A stretch of DNA of 64,000 nt from Lonepinella sp042485795. GTDB lineage: Bacteria; Pseudomonadota; Gammaproteobacteria; Enterobacterales; Pasteurellaceae. Shown here piece after piece: positions 17,980 through 25,851 of this stretch. Position 1 is the first letter of the stretch, and every line of letters starts with the position of its first letter. The notes under the pieces are model-generated. The model did not search any database. It saw only the letters and a list, made by a program, of their open reading frames with translations, and was not told where the DNA came from. The stretch is taken from contig NZ_CP169368.1 of assembly GCF_042485795.1 (NCBI RefSeq), positions 310,001-374,000 on the forward strand. The letters are read 5' to 3'. The position numbers were made by a program, and so were the translations under genes.

Positions 17980-19086
17980 ATGCAAAATATCGAACTCTTA
18001 TTACGTCTAATGCAAGTACCTAATCTTGGTGCAAATGCAATTCAAGAAATTTTAACTCAAATCACACCACAAACCCTGTTAGATTACGATGAAACCGCTT
18101 TTCATCACATTGGTTGGCAAGCGAAACAAATTCAACGTTGGTTTCACCCAGAACAAAAATATATTGAACCAGCACTAGAATGGCAACAAACCGATACAAA
18201 TCATCATATTGTGGCTTACTATCAAGCAGAATATCCGCAATTATTAAAGCAAATTAATTCCGTTCCGCCCTTGTTATTTGTAAAAGGCAATGTGGAAAAT
18301 CTAAATCTGGCTCAACTGGCGATTGTAGGTAGTCGGGATTGCTCTAATTACGGTGAATATTGGGCTAAATATTTTGCCACAGAATTGATTCGATCAGGAT
18401 TTATTGTTACCAGTGGATTAGCGATTGGAATTGACGGTTTCGCACACAAAGCAGTGGTTGAAATGCAAAGTAAAACGATTGCTGTATTAGGCAGTGGATT
18501 ACAACAAATTTATCCTAGTCGGCATAAAGGATTAGCGGAACAAATTCTAGTGAATAATGGCACGTTGGTATCGGAATTTTTACCCAACCAACCGCCCGTT
18601 GCCACTAACTTCCCAAGACGAAACCGCATTATTAGTGGCATGTCGCAAGGCGTGTTGGTAGTCGAAGCAAATCAAAAAAGCGGATCACTAATTACCGCCC
18701 GTTATGCCCTAGAGCAAAATCGAGATGTATTTGCCTTACCTGGTAATTTGCATAATCAATATAGCCAAGGCTGCCATCATCTGATTAAACAAGGGGCAAA
18801 TTTAGTGGAATCGGTGCAGGATATTATTGAAAATCTCGCTCCTTATTCGTTACCCATGAATGGCTTTGCTCCCAACACGACTAGTCAAAATACAGAGTTA
18901 CCTTTTAATGTTATTGAGCCAACATATCCTGATTTATATGCTTTAATCGGCTATAACCCCATTAGTATTGATGAACTGGCGGAACAGTCCAAAATTTCAG
19001 TTGATATCCTGTTAGGGCAATTATTGACACTAGAATTAGAAGAACTTATTGAATGTGAAAAGGGGCTATATAAACGACGATTATAA
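17980..19086 (+). CDS. dprA: DNA-processing protein DprA/Smf (natural transformation)
   Basis: 368 residues. An N-terminal SAM-like helical domain is followed by the Rossmann DNA-binding core with GSRDCSNYGEYWA near residue 112, SGLAIGIDGFAH near 145 and FPRRNRIISGMS near 210; a small winged-helix-like domain ends the protein. DprA loads RecA on incoming single-stranded DNA. Its presence fits the abundance of uptake signals; one (ACCGCACTT) lies 11 bp before the start codon. Confidence 0.97.
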   Translation: MQNIELLLRLMQVPNLGANAIQEILTQITPQTLLDYDETAFHHIGWQAKQIQRWFHPEQKYIEPALEWQQTDTNHHIVAYYQAEYPQLLKQINSVPPLLFVKGNVENLNLAQLAIVGSRDCSNYGEYWAKYFATELIRSGFIVTSGLAIGIDGFAHKAVVEMQSKTIAVLGSGLQQIYPSRHKGLAEQILVNNGTLVSEFLPNQPPVATNFPRRNRIISGMSQGVLVVEANQKSGSLITARYALEQNRDVFALPGNLHNQYSQGCHHLIKQGANLVESVQDIIENLAPYSLPMNGFAPNTTSQNTELPFNVIEPTYPDLYALIGYNPISIDELAEQSKISVDILLGQLLTLELEELIECEKGLYKRRL

Positions 19087-19107
19087 GAACCATCTAGCGT
19101 AGGGCTA

Positions 19108-19268
19108 GAAACAGCAAACCCCACGCTGTGTAGAGTGGGGCTTACAAAAAGGAACTGGATTATGATAATTAAGTTGTTAATCCTTGTTATCTTATTAGCT
19201 ATGGCTCTACCCGCCTACTAATAATTTAACTAAAGTCCTAGTGGTAGTAGCAGCTACCGCTAGGCAGT
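19108..19268 (-). ncRNA. Putative Sib-like antisense RNA (antitoxin of an Ibs-like toxin)
   Basis: Inferred from signals on the minus strand. A promoter candidate (TTGCAT, 17-bp spacer, TAGTAT) points into the locus. The predicted transcript would begin near 19268 with a long hairpin (19237-19247 against 19254-19264), run fully antisense to the 19-codon ORF, and end at a GC-rich hairpin (CCCCAC/GTGGGG, 19119-19140) followed by TTTGCTGTTTCT. The predicted length of about 160 nt is close to that of E. coli Sib RNAs, which likewise cover their whole toxin gene. Confidence 0.6.
19162..19221 (+). CDS. Ibs-like 19-residue hydrophobic toxin peptide
   Basis: The translated peptide is MIIKLLILVILLAMALPAY, exactly 19 residues. 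It has the layout of E. coli Ibs toxins: a short start with one Lys, a single run of Leu/Ile/Val, and a terminal Ala-Tyr. An AAGGA ribosome site lies 9 bases before the ATG. Ibs peptides insert in and depolarise the inner membrane when not repressed by the antisense Sib RNA. Comparison with Ibs is from memory of the family. Downstream, 19237-19264 forms an 11-bp hairpin. Confidence 0.68.
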   Translation: MIIKLLILVILLAMALPAY

Positions 19269-19274
19269 TCCTAA

Positions 19275-19303
19275 ATACTAATCAATTTTTACGCTAAATG
19301 CAA
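19275..19303 (-). promoter_or_regulatory. Predicted sigma-70 promoter for the antisense RNA
   Basis: On the minus strand: TTGCAT (complement of 19298-19303), 17 bp, TAGTAT (complement of 19275-19280). It lies immediately outside the end of the hairpin region and points across the toxin ORF. Confidence 0.5.
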
Positions 19304-19318
19304 CATCTTATTTTCGAC

Positions 19319-19951
19319 TTATGGCGATAATCTTTCTATCACCCAATGCTCTTTTTCCAACCGATAACGAATACGATCATGTAGGCGGCTCGGGCGACCT
19401 TGCCAAAATTCGATCATCTCAGGAATCACGATATAACCACCCCAATGCGGTGGACGTGGCACATTTAATGGGTGTTTAGCTGCTATCTGTGCTGCTTTGG
19501 CTAATAACACATTTTTGCTAGAAATCACCGCACTTTGCTCACTCGCCCATGCACCTACTCGACTGGTATAAGGACGTGATGCAAAATATTCATCGGATTG
19601 TACAGCGGGTAATTTTTCCACTCTGCCTTCAATTCTGACTTGTCGCTCTAATTCACCCCAAAAGAAATTTAAAGCCGTAAACGGTGTATGTTGTAACGCT
19701 CGCCCTTTTTGACTCTGATAATTAGTAAAGAAAACAAACCCTTGCTCATTCACTTCTTTTAACAACACCACTCGGCTAGTTGGCTTACCTTGTTCATTCA
19801 CCGTTGCCACATTCATTGCGGTTGGCTCACACACTTTGGCAACTATCGCTTCATTTAACCAACGTTCAAATTGTTTTAATGGATCGGCAAGGCATTGTTT
19901 ACGAGATAACGCCTGTTTACTGTAATCTTCTCGAATATTGTGTAAATCCAT
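19319..19951 (-). CDS. pdxH: Pyridoxamine 5'-phosphate oxidase
   Basis: 210 residues, full length. FMN-binding stretch SRVVLLKEVNEQGFVFFTNYQSQKG and the C-terminal PPHWGGYIVIPEMIEFWQGRPSRLHDR are signature PdxH segments. Oxidises pyridoxine/pyridoxamine phosphate to PLP, the cofactor of the neighbouring class IV aminotransferase and of SelA. The gene is 15 bp downstream of the pabC-like gene and may share its transcript. Confidence 0.97.
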   Translation of the reverse strand: MDLHNIREDYSKQALSRKQCLADPLKQFERWLNEAIVAKVCEPTAMNVATVNEQGKPTSRVVLLKEVNEQGFVFFTNYQSQKGRALQHTPFTALNFFWGELERQVRIEGRVEKLPAVQSDEYFASRPYTSRVGAWASEQSAVISSKNVLLAKAAQIAAKHPLNVPRPPHWGGYIVIPEMIEFWQGRPSRLHDRIRYRLEKEHWVIERLSP

Positions 19952-19966
19952 CTTTTTATTCCTAAT

Positions 19967-20551
19967 TTAATCCAAACTATTCATTGCATTAATCAACCTA
20001 ATTTCGTCAAAATGACGCACATCTTCGGCTAAAATAGGTATTTCTTGCAGTCTGCTTTGTTGTAACAAAAACTCTCGTTGCGTACCTTTTAATAATGGCG
20101 TATTAGGTGTAAACCAATCTTTTCCCTGACGAAACACTAAATTGCCAATACTACAATCGGTAACGTGACCTTTTTTAATAATCATAATTTCATCAGCCAG
20201 ACCTTTTTGCTTAACTAATTGATTGAGCAGGGAACGATCCTGATATTTCAATGAATAATCTATATCGTCACAAATCACAGGTTGAAAATAACGATAGATT
20301 TTGCGTTGATAAGGGAAAAATTGCACAGCATAATGTTGATGATTATAAGCAATGCGACAACGAATTAAAGGGCTATCAAGTGCGGTGTAAAATTGACTAT
20401 TTTCTACAATAATTTGCCAAAGATCGTGAACTTTAACCGCAGTTCCACTATAAAATAGCGATAATGATTTCTCATAACGCTGTTGATGTAAAGCGATATT
20501 TCTAACTATACCCTGTTCAAGACAAATGGTTTCAAATAACGGAAATATCAT
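19967..20551 (-). CDS. pabC: Class IV aminotransferase, probable aminodeoxychorismate lyase (PabC)
   Basis: 194 residues, shorter than E. coli PabC (~269). It keeps the class IV pattern: FETICLEQGIVRNIALHQQR at the start, ADEIMIIKKGHVTDCSIGNLVF near 135 with the Glu/Asn residues, and TPLLKGTQREFLL near 160. It overlaps the 3' end of pabB by 4 bp, so conversion of aminodeoxychorismate to p-aminobenzoate is the likely job. In its short form it resembles the PabC-like proteins of other Pasteurellaceae. Confidence 0.85.
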   Translation of the reverse strand: MIFPLFETICLEQGIVRNIALHQQRYEKSLSLFYSGTAVKVHDLWQIIVENSQFYTALDSPLIRCRIAYNHQHYAVQFFPYQRKIYRYFQPVICDDIDYSLKYQDRSLLNQLVKQKGLADEIMIIKKGHVTDCSIGNLVFRQGKDWFTPNTPLLKGTQREFLLQQSRLQEIPILAEDVRHFDEIRLINAMNSLD

Positions 20552-21531
20552 AATGCTTTCCTTAATGGGATATAAACTTTTTGCAATAATTCAGCATATT
20601 CTTGCTCTAATTGGCTTTGTCTTGTGATGCCACCACCACTACGAAAAAGCATTTTTTCACCACATTGTTCAATAAACCGAATAGCTACTGCACTGTCTAT
20701 GTTCTCACCGTCAAAAATGCCAAAGATGCCTGTATAATAACCCCGTTCTTTCTTTTCCGCTTGTTGGATAATTTCCACCGTTTTTTCTTTAGGCGCTCCA
20801 CTAATTGAGCCAGCAGGCAAAAGTTTGGCTAAAATATTCCCAATCTTTTCTTGCCAATTTTCCGCAAGTTCACCGACAATTTCCGAACTTGTTTGTAAAA
20901 TTGCCCCTTTTTCAGTTTCAATACGATCTACATAACGAAAACGGCGAACTTCAATATTTTTCGCCACAGTAGCTAAATCATTTCTCATCAAATCGACAAT
21001 CGTGTAATGCTCTGATTGCTCTTTTTGAGATGCCATTAATTGTTGTTCTGCATTAGGTAACGTAGCGTCAATAGTACCTTTCATGGGATAAGTAACAATT
21101 TGATTTTGTTGTGTTCTGACAAAACATTCTGGCGAAAAACAAACAAAATGATTTTGATAATAAAGTTTGTACTTTGCTTGGGCTTGCTCGAAAACCTCTA
21201 ATAAAGAAAAATTAGTTTTTATTTCAGTAGGATAAGTAAGATTTAACAAATAGGAATTACCTTTTTGCAAGGCTTGTTGAACGACTTCAAAACCCCATTG
21301 ATATTCACTTTTTGACATGGCAAGTGCGGTTAAATTTAAGGCTTTTTTTGACCGCACTTTTTCAGTTGGATAATTCGTTTTGCCTTGTAAATCAAAAAAC
21401 AGCCCTTGTTTTTCCATTTTCTCAAGAGGCAAAATCAGCGGTTTTTTCTGTTCGAAATCAACCAGAAAGAAAAATGGTTGGCGTTGTTTCCCAAACTGAT
21501 TGGCTTGTGCAATAAAAGCGTTAAACGGCAT
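20548..21531 (-). CDS. pabB: Aminodeoxychorismate synthase component I
   Basis: 327 residues, the compact form without a long N-terminal domain. Chorismate-binding signatures are present: YPMKGTIDA, VDLMRNDLATVAKN, TSSEIVGEL, and GSISGAPKEKTVEIIQQAE near residue 243 with the catalytic Lys. The C-terminal SAVAIRF is also conserved. With PabA (divergently encoded at 21619) it forms 4-amino-4-deoxychorismate for folate. Two uptake signals (21322, 21351) lie in the coding region. Confidence 0.95.
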   Translation of the reverse strand: MPFNAFIAQANQFGKQRQPFFFLVDFEQKKPLILPLEKMEKQGLFFDLQGKTNYPTEKVRSKKALNLTALAMSKSEYQWGFEVVQQALQKGNSYLLNLTYPTEIKTNFSLLEVFEQAQAKYKLYYQNHFVCFSPECFVRTQQNQIVTYPMKGTIDATLPNAEQQLMASQKEQSEHYTIVDLMRNDLATVAKNIEVRRFRYVDRIETEKGAILQTSSEIVGELAENWQEKIGNILAKLLPAGSISGAPKEKTVEIIQQAEKKERGYYTGIFGIFDGENIDSAVAIRFIEQCGEKMLFRSGGGITRQSQLEQEYAELLQKVYIPLRKAL

Positions 21532-21618
21532 AAAAGAGTAAATAAATCAAACAAAATATGCTCAAGTTTAGCCTAATCATTTATAATGGCAAGCGTTTAT
21601 TTTTCTACTCAAAAGACC

Positions 21619-22227
21619 ATGACCAAACTTGCTATTATTAATAATCACGATTCTTTCACCTATAATTTAGTGGATTTAATCCGCCGTTTGCATGTGCAAT
21701 TCGATGTGATAAATGTGGAAAATTTAAGCCTTGATAGGCTTGAAGATTACAGTCATATTCTGATTTCACCAGGTCCAGATATACCAAAAAGCTACCCACA
21801 ACTTTTTGCCATGCTAACACGTTTTTACCAACAGAAAACGATTTTAGGGGTGTGTTTAGGTCATCAGACAATTTGTGAATTTTTTGGGGCGACATTGTTT
21901 AATTTACCCAATGTTCGACATGGTCAAAAAAGCCATTTAAAAGTGCAATCAAATTCGGTTTTATTTCAAGGTTTACCCAACCATTTTGAGATTGGCTTAT
22001 ATCACTCTTGGGCAGTTTCAACAGAAAATTTCCCCACTGAATTAGAGATTACCGCCACTTGCGATGATGAGATTATTATGGCATGCCAACATCGCACCTT
22101 ACCGATTTTTGGGGTGCAGTTTCACCCAGAATCCTATATGTCGGAATATGGTTTGTGGATACTCAAAAATTTCTTAAATTTGGAATCCAGATCATACTTT
22201 TCAGAAAAAGATCAAAAAAACACTTGA
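21619..22227 (+). CDS. pabA: Aminodeoxychorismate synthase glutamine amidotransferase component
   Basis: 202 residues from the ATG at 21619; an upstream in-frame ATG at 21586 adds 11 residues that do not fit the family start (MTKLAIINNHDSFTYN). The class I amidotransferase triad is C79 (GVCLGHQ), H169 and E171 (FHPES). Supplies ammonia to PabB. It is divergent from pabBC, and its stop codon lies 3 bp before the LexA box of recA. Confidence 0.93.
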   Translation: MTKLAIINNHDSFTYNLVDLIRRLHVQFDVINVENLSLDRLEDYSHILISPGPDIPKSYPQLFAMLTRFYQQKTILGVCLGHQTICEFFGATLFNLPNVRHGQKSHLKVQSNSVLFQGLPNHFEIGLYHSWAVSTENFPTELEITATCDDEIIMACQHRTLPIFGVQFHPESYMSEYGLWILKNFLNLESRSYFSEKDQKNT

Positions 22228-22252
22228 TACTGTTTTTAATAACAGATAGTAT
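22224..22252 (+). promoter_or_regulatory. recA promoter with embedded LexA (SOS) box
   Basis: TTGATA (22224-22229), 17 bp, TAGTAT (22247-22252). The spacer contains CTGTTTTTAATAACAG (22230-22245), a perfect CTGT-N8-ACAG SOS box, so LexA would block polymerase directly. Confidence 0.93.
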
Positions 22253-22296
22253 ATGCTCAAATTTACAGCTTAACAAACATCCAAAAGGGTCACACA

Positions 22297-23421
22297 ATGG
22301 CTAAAGATAACAAAGCGAAAGCAAAACCAACCGCAAAAGAAAATAACTCACAAGAAGACAAAGCAAAAGCACTAGCAGCCGCTCTCGGTCAAATTGAAAA
22401 ACAATTCGGCAAAGGGGCGATTATGAAGTTAGGCGATTCACAAACCCTTGATGTAGAATCTATTTCAACAGGTTCAATCGGTTTAGATGTAGCATTAGGT
22501 ATTGGTGGTTTACCAATGGGACGTATTGTTGAAATCTTTGGTCCAGAATCATCAGGTAAAACTACATTAACCCTTTCCGTGATCGCACAAGCACAAAAAG
22601 CAGGCAAAGTCTGTGCCTTTATTGATGCGGAACATGCCTTAGACCCAATTTATGCAGCAAAATTAGGGGTTGATGTCAAAGAACTGTTTATTTCTCAACC
22701 TGATAATGGTGAACAGGCGCTAGAAATCTGTGATGCCTTAGTACGTTCAGGGGCGATTGATGTGATTATTGTGGACTCTGTCGCTGCATTAACCCCAAAA
22801 GCTGAAATCGAAGGGGATATGGGCGATTCTCACGTTGGTTTGCAAGCCCGTTTAATGTCACAAGCGTTGCGTAAATTAACCGGTCAGATTAAAAACTCTA
22901 ATTGTTTAGTAGTGTTTATCAACCAAATTCGAATGAAAATCGGTGTGATGTTTGGCAATCCAGAAACCACCACTGGCGGTAACGCACTAAAATTCTATTC
23001 ATCTGTGCGTTTAGATATTCGCCGTATCGGTGCAGTGAAAGAGGGTGATGAGATTATTGGTAATGATACTCGGGTCAAAGTAGTGAAAAATAAACTTGCA
23101 GCTCCGTTCCGTCAAGCCGAATTCCAAATTCTTTATGGTGCGGGTATCTCGAAAAATGGTGAGCTAATTGAACTTGGTGTTAAACAAAAATTAGTCAACA
23201 AATCTGGGGCTTGGTATGCTTACAATTGTGAAAAAATCGGGCAAGGTAAAGCGAATGCGATCAAATGGTTAGAAGACAATCCTGAAGCAGCCGCAGAATT
23301 AGAAGATAAAATTAAGACAGCTTTATTAGAAAATCCTGAACAAGCCTTGTTGCCATCGGATGATAATGATAAAGATCAAAGTGATGAAATCAATGACGAA
23401 GTAAATGATTTAGATTTCTAA
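22297..23421 (+). CDS. recA: Recombinase A
   Basis: 374 residues. Walker A GPESSGKTT lies near residue 83, followed by the loops and ATPase signatures ALKFYSSVRLDIRR and FINQIRMKIGVMFGNPETTTGG. The C-terminus is acidic (DDNDKDQSDEINDEVNDLDF) as usual. The N-terminus is extended by about 15 Lys-rich residues compared with E. coli RecA. Strand exchange, SOS co-protease and, with DprA, transformation. Controlled by the SOS box at 22230. Confidence 0.98.
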   Translation: MAKDNKAKAKPTAKENNSQEDKAKALAAALGQIEKQFGKGAIMKLGDSQTLDVESISTGSIGLDVALGIGGLPMGRIVEIFGPESSGKTTLTLSVIAQAQKAGKVCAFIDAEHALDPIYAAKLGVDVKELFISQPDNGEQALEICDALVRSGAIDVIIVDSVAALTPKAEIEGDMGDSHVGLQARLMSQALRKLTGQIKNSNCLVVFINQIRMKIGVMFGNPETTTGGNALKFYSSVRLDIRRIGAVKEGDEIIGNDTRVKVVKNKLAAPFRQAEFQILYGAGISKNGELIELGVKQKLVNKSGAWYAYNCEKIGQGKANAIKWLEDNPEAAAELEDKIKTALLENPEQALLPSDDNDKDQSDEINDEVNDLDF

Positions 23422-23442
23422 GCATCACATACAATATATCCC

Positions 23443-23473
23443 AAAGTGCGGTATTTCTAACCGCACTTTTTTC
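23443..23473 (+). terminator. Uptake-signal pair terminator/attenuator between recA and recX
   Basis: AAAGTGCGGT (23443-23452) pairs with ACCGCACTTT (23460-23469) and ends in T residues. Partial read-through would set a low recX:recA ratio. Confidence 0.85.
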
Positions 23474-23493
23474 AACTATGTAGGGAATAATCC

Positions 23494-23952
23494 ATGTCAT
23501 CTCTCGCCCTAAATTATCTGATTAACCTACTGGTTCGCCGTGATTACAGCGAATATGAAATTCGTTGCAAAATGCAACAAAAAGCCTTTAGCCAAGAAGA
23601 TATCGATCAGGCACTAGCACATTGCCAACAACGCCACTGGCAAAGTGATCAACGTTTTGCCGAAAATTACCTAAACTTTCGAGCCAATCGGGGTTATGGT
23701 GCAAATCGAATTAAACAAGAATTACGCCAATTAAAAGGGGTGAGTTCGCAGATTATTCAAAACGTAATTGAGCAAAGCGAAATAAACTGGTCAGATATTG
23801 CATTAAGCGTTTTAAACCGAAAATTTCCCCAATATCAAAATAAACTGGATTTGAAAACCAAACAAAAAATCTGGCGTTATATGCTTTCACATGGTTTTTA
23901 TGCAGAAGAATTTGCAGACTATATCGGTTCTAGTAGCGACAGCGACTATTAG
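23494..23952 (+). CDS. recX: RecA regulator RecX
   Basis: 152 residues, normal length. Three-helix repeats with LLVRRDYSEYEIRCKMQQKAF, FAENYLNFRANRGYGANRIKQEL and the C-terminal FPQYQNKLDLKTKQKIWRYMLSHGF are typical. It limits RecA filament extension. It follows recA by 72 bp, separated by the uptake-signal terminator. Confidence 0.95.
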   Translation: MSSLALNYLINLLVRRDYSEYEIRCKMQQKAFSQEDIDQALAHCQQRHWQSDQRFAENYLNFRANRGYGANRIKQELRQLKGVSSQIIQNVIEQSEINWSDIALSVLNRKFPQYQNKLDLKTKQKIWRYMLSHGFYAEEFADYIGSSSDSDY

Positions 23953-23965
23953 CAAATAGCAAGAT

Positions 23966-24060
23966 TGGCGGAAAGTAATGGGAGTTGAACCCACCTAGGA
24001 CTGCTGGCAGCCCTAACAGGATTTGAAGTCCTGCCGCATCACCGGATACGCCTACTTTCC
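23966..24060 (-). tRNA. selC: tRNA-Sec (anticodon TCA)
   Basis: 95 nt on the minus strand, starting GGAAAGTAGGCG and ending with encoded CCA. The acceptor stem GGAAAGTA/TACTTTCC is 8 bp, the anticodon loop is ACTTCAAAT, and a long variable arm (GGGCTGCCAGCAGTCC region) follows; all are diagnostic of bacterial selenocysteine tRNA. It is close to selA and selB but on the opposite strand, with hipBA between. Confidence 0.96.
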
Positions 24061-24073
24061 AAAATTGATGGCA

Positions 24074-24101
24074 ACTTTAGCATAATGTCATTTTTTGTCA
24101 A
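24074..24101 (-). promoter_or_regulatory. Predicted promoter of tRNA-Sec
   Basis: On the minus strand: consensus TTGACA (complement of 24096-24101), 16-bp spacer, TAAAGT (complement of 24074-24079), ending 14 bp before the mature 5' end. Confidence 0.65.
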
Positions 24102-24133
24102 ACAACCTTTTTACCCGATTAATAACCCCTAAA

Positions 24134-24187
24134 AAGGATATTCTTGCAACAATCCCTTTTAAGGGATATAATGCCAAACATCCTTTT
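24134..24187 (+). promoter_or_regulatory. hipBA promoter with two HipB-type operators
   Basis: Two inverted repeats with identical 12-bp spacers: AAGGAT/ATCCCTT (24134-24158) and AAGGGAT/ATCCTTTT (24161-24187). They resemble E. coli HipB half-sites (TATCC/GGATA). The predicted promoter TTGCAA (24144-24149), 17 bp, TATAAT (24167-24172) is covered by both operators, implying tight autorepression. Confidence 0.75.
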
Positions 24188-24207
24188 CAAAGTATAACGA
24201 ATAAATT

Positions 24208-24531
24208 ATGGCATTAAGCATCACTAGCGCAAAAGCATTAGCACAGGTTATTCGGGAGTTTCGTTATCAAGCCGAACTTTCTCAAGTGGATGTGGCGAAG
24301 CGAGCTGCCACCAAGCAAGCAACAGTTTCCGTGTTTGAAAACAATCCTGAAAGTACAAAATTAGAAACTTTGTTCAAAATTCTGACGGCACTAGAATTGG
24401 AACTTATCGTACAATCTCGCCCAACGCAAGGGCAAATATTAGCCACAAAAAACGATGACACAGCGACAATACTTAGCATGGCGGAAGAAAGTGCAATATA
24501 TCACATTGGTGATGATGATGAGATTTGGTAA
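24208..24531 (+). CDS. hipB: HipB-like antitoxin/repressor
   Basis: 107 residues. A Cro/C1-type helix-turn-helix (AQVIREFRYQAELSQVDVAKRAATKQATVSVFE) spans residues 9-45, then LETLFKILTALELELIVQSR forms the dimerisation part as in HipB. The acidic tail ends with Trp (DDDEIW), recalling the functional C-terminal Trp of E. coli HipB. It represses its own promoter (24134-24187). The stop codon overlaps the hipA start (TAATG). Confidence 0.88.
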   Translation: MALSITSAKALAQVIREFRYQAELSQVDVAKRAATKQATVSVFENNPESTKLETLFKILTALELELIVQSRPTQGQILATKNDDTATILSMAEESAIYHIGDDDEIW

Positions 24532-25808
24532 TGGAAAATATACTTAATATTGCTATGAATGGCATTCACATTGGTCAATGGCGTAAATTAGCTAATGGTG
24601 CAACGGAGTTTCAATATAGTCCAAATTGGTTAAATTCCCCCCGCTCACGAGCTATTTCGCTTTCGTTGCCATTGTCGAATAAAATTTACAAAGGCGATGT
24701 GGTGTTTAACTTTTTTGATAATTTATTACCCGATAATGATCAGATTCGTTCTCGGATCCAACAACGTTTTCAAATAAATACCAAAACACCTTTTGATTTA
24801 CTTTCCGCTATTGGACAAGATTGTGTCGGAGCAATTCAGCTCTATCGAGATTTACCTTATTCTATTCGGCAAGTAAATGCTACGTCATTGAATGAGCATG
24901 AGATTGAAGCATTATTAAAAAATTATCAATCTCTGCCGTTGGGAATGGAGCAAACGGATGATTTCCGCATTTCGCTAGCTGGGGCACAAGAAAAAACAGC
25001 GTTACTTTTTCACGAAAATCAATGGAAACGACCGCACTACTCTACGGCAACTAGCCATATTTTCAAGCTCCCTATCGGACTGGTAGCACAAGGTCAGCTT
25101 GATCTTTCAATGAGTTGCGAAAATGAATGGCTTTGCCTTGAGATTTTGCGTTTATTTGGCTTGGACGTTCCTAATGCAAAAATTCGTTATTTCGGTGAAA
25201 CCAAAGTGTTAATTGTAGAGCGTTTTGATCGCCGCTGGGCAAAGTCGCAAAATTGGCTGGTACGTTTACCACAAGAAGATCTTTGCCAAGCCTTGAATAT
25301 TGCCCCTGCTAGAAAATATGAATCAGACGGTGGAGCAGGGATTCTCACCATTATGCGATTGTTAAATAGTTCTGCAAATCCGCTTAATGACCGCAAGGCT
25401 TTTTTCAAAGCACAGATTTTATTTTGGCTTTTGTGTGCTATTGATGGGCATACGAAAAATTTCAGCCTTTTTCTTGAACAAGGCAACCGATATCGATTAA
25501 CCCCATTTTATGACGTGATGTCAGCCTATCCATTGATTAATCCAAAAGGATTACAACGTCAAAAAATTAAAATGGCAATGGCATGGCACGGTGAAAATAA
25601 GCATTATTTATGGGATAAGATCCAACTCCGCCATATTTTCCAAACTGCAAAACTAGCTGGATTTGCCAAGGAAAATGTTGAAGAAATTCTACATGAGATT
25701 AGCCAAACACTGCCACGTTTAGCTCAAATTCCGCATCGCCATCTTCCCGATTTTATCGCTGAACCAATTTTACAAGGGTTGGAAGATAAGGTAAAAAAGG
25801 CGTGGTAA
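24531..25808 (+). CDS. hipA: HipA-like Ser/Thr kinase toxin
   Basis: 425 residues from the ATG at 24531. Kinase elements are present: the glycine-loop-like ISLAGAQEKTAL near residue 147, the catalytic AIDGHTKNFS with D305, and the metal site PFYDVMSAYP near 325. E. coli HipA phosphorylates glutamyl-tRNA synthetase and induces persistence; the same target is likely but not shown. No truncation is visible. The pair lies between tRNA-Sec and selA. Confidence 0.9.
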   Translation: MENILNIAMNGIHIGQWRKLANGATEFQYSPNWLNSPRSRAISLSLPLSNKIYKGDVVFNFFDNLLPDNDQIRSRIQQRFQINTKTPFDLLSAIGQDCVGAIQLYRDLPYSIRQVNATSLNEHEIEALLKNYQSLPLGMEQTDDFRISLAGAQEKTALLFHENQWKRPHYSTATSHIFKLPIGLVAQGQLDLSMSCENEWLCLEILRLFGLDVPNAKIRYFGETKVLIVERFDRRWAKSQNWLVRLPQEDLCQALNIAPARKYESDGGAGILTIMRLLNSSANPLNDRKAFFKAQILFWLLCAIDGHTKNFSLFLEQGNRYRLTPFYDVMSAYPLINPKGLQRQKIKMAMAWHGENKHYLWDKIQLRHIFQTAKLAGFAKENVEEILHEISQTLPRLAQIPHRHLPDFIAEPILQGLEDKVKKAW

Positions 25809-25851
25809 GTTATAGTATAATACCCCAACGTTCAACAAAACAGGACACAAA

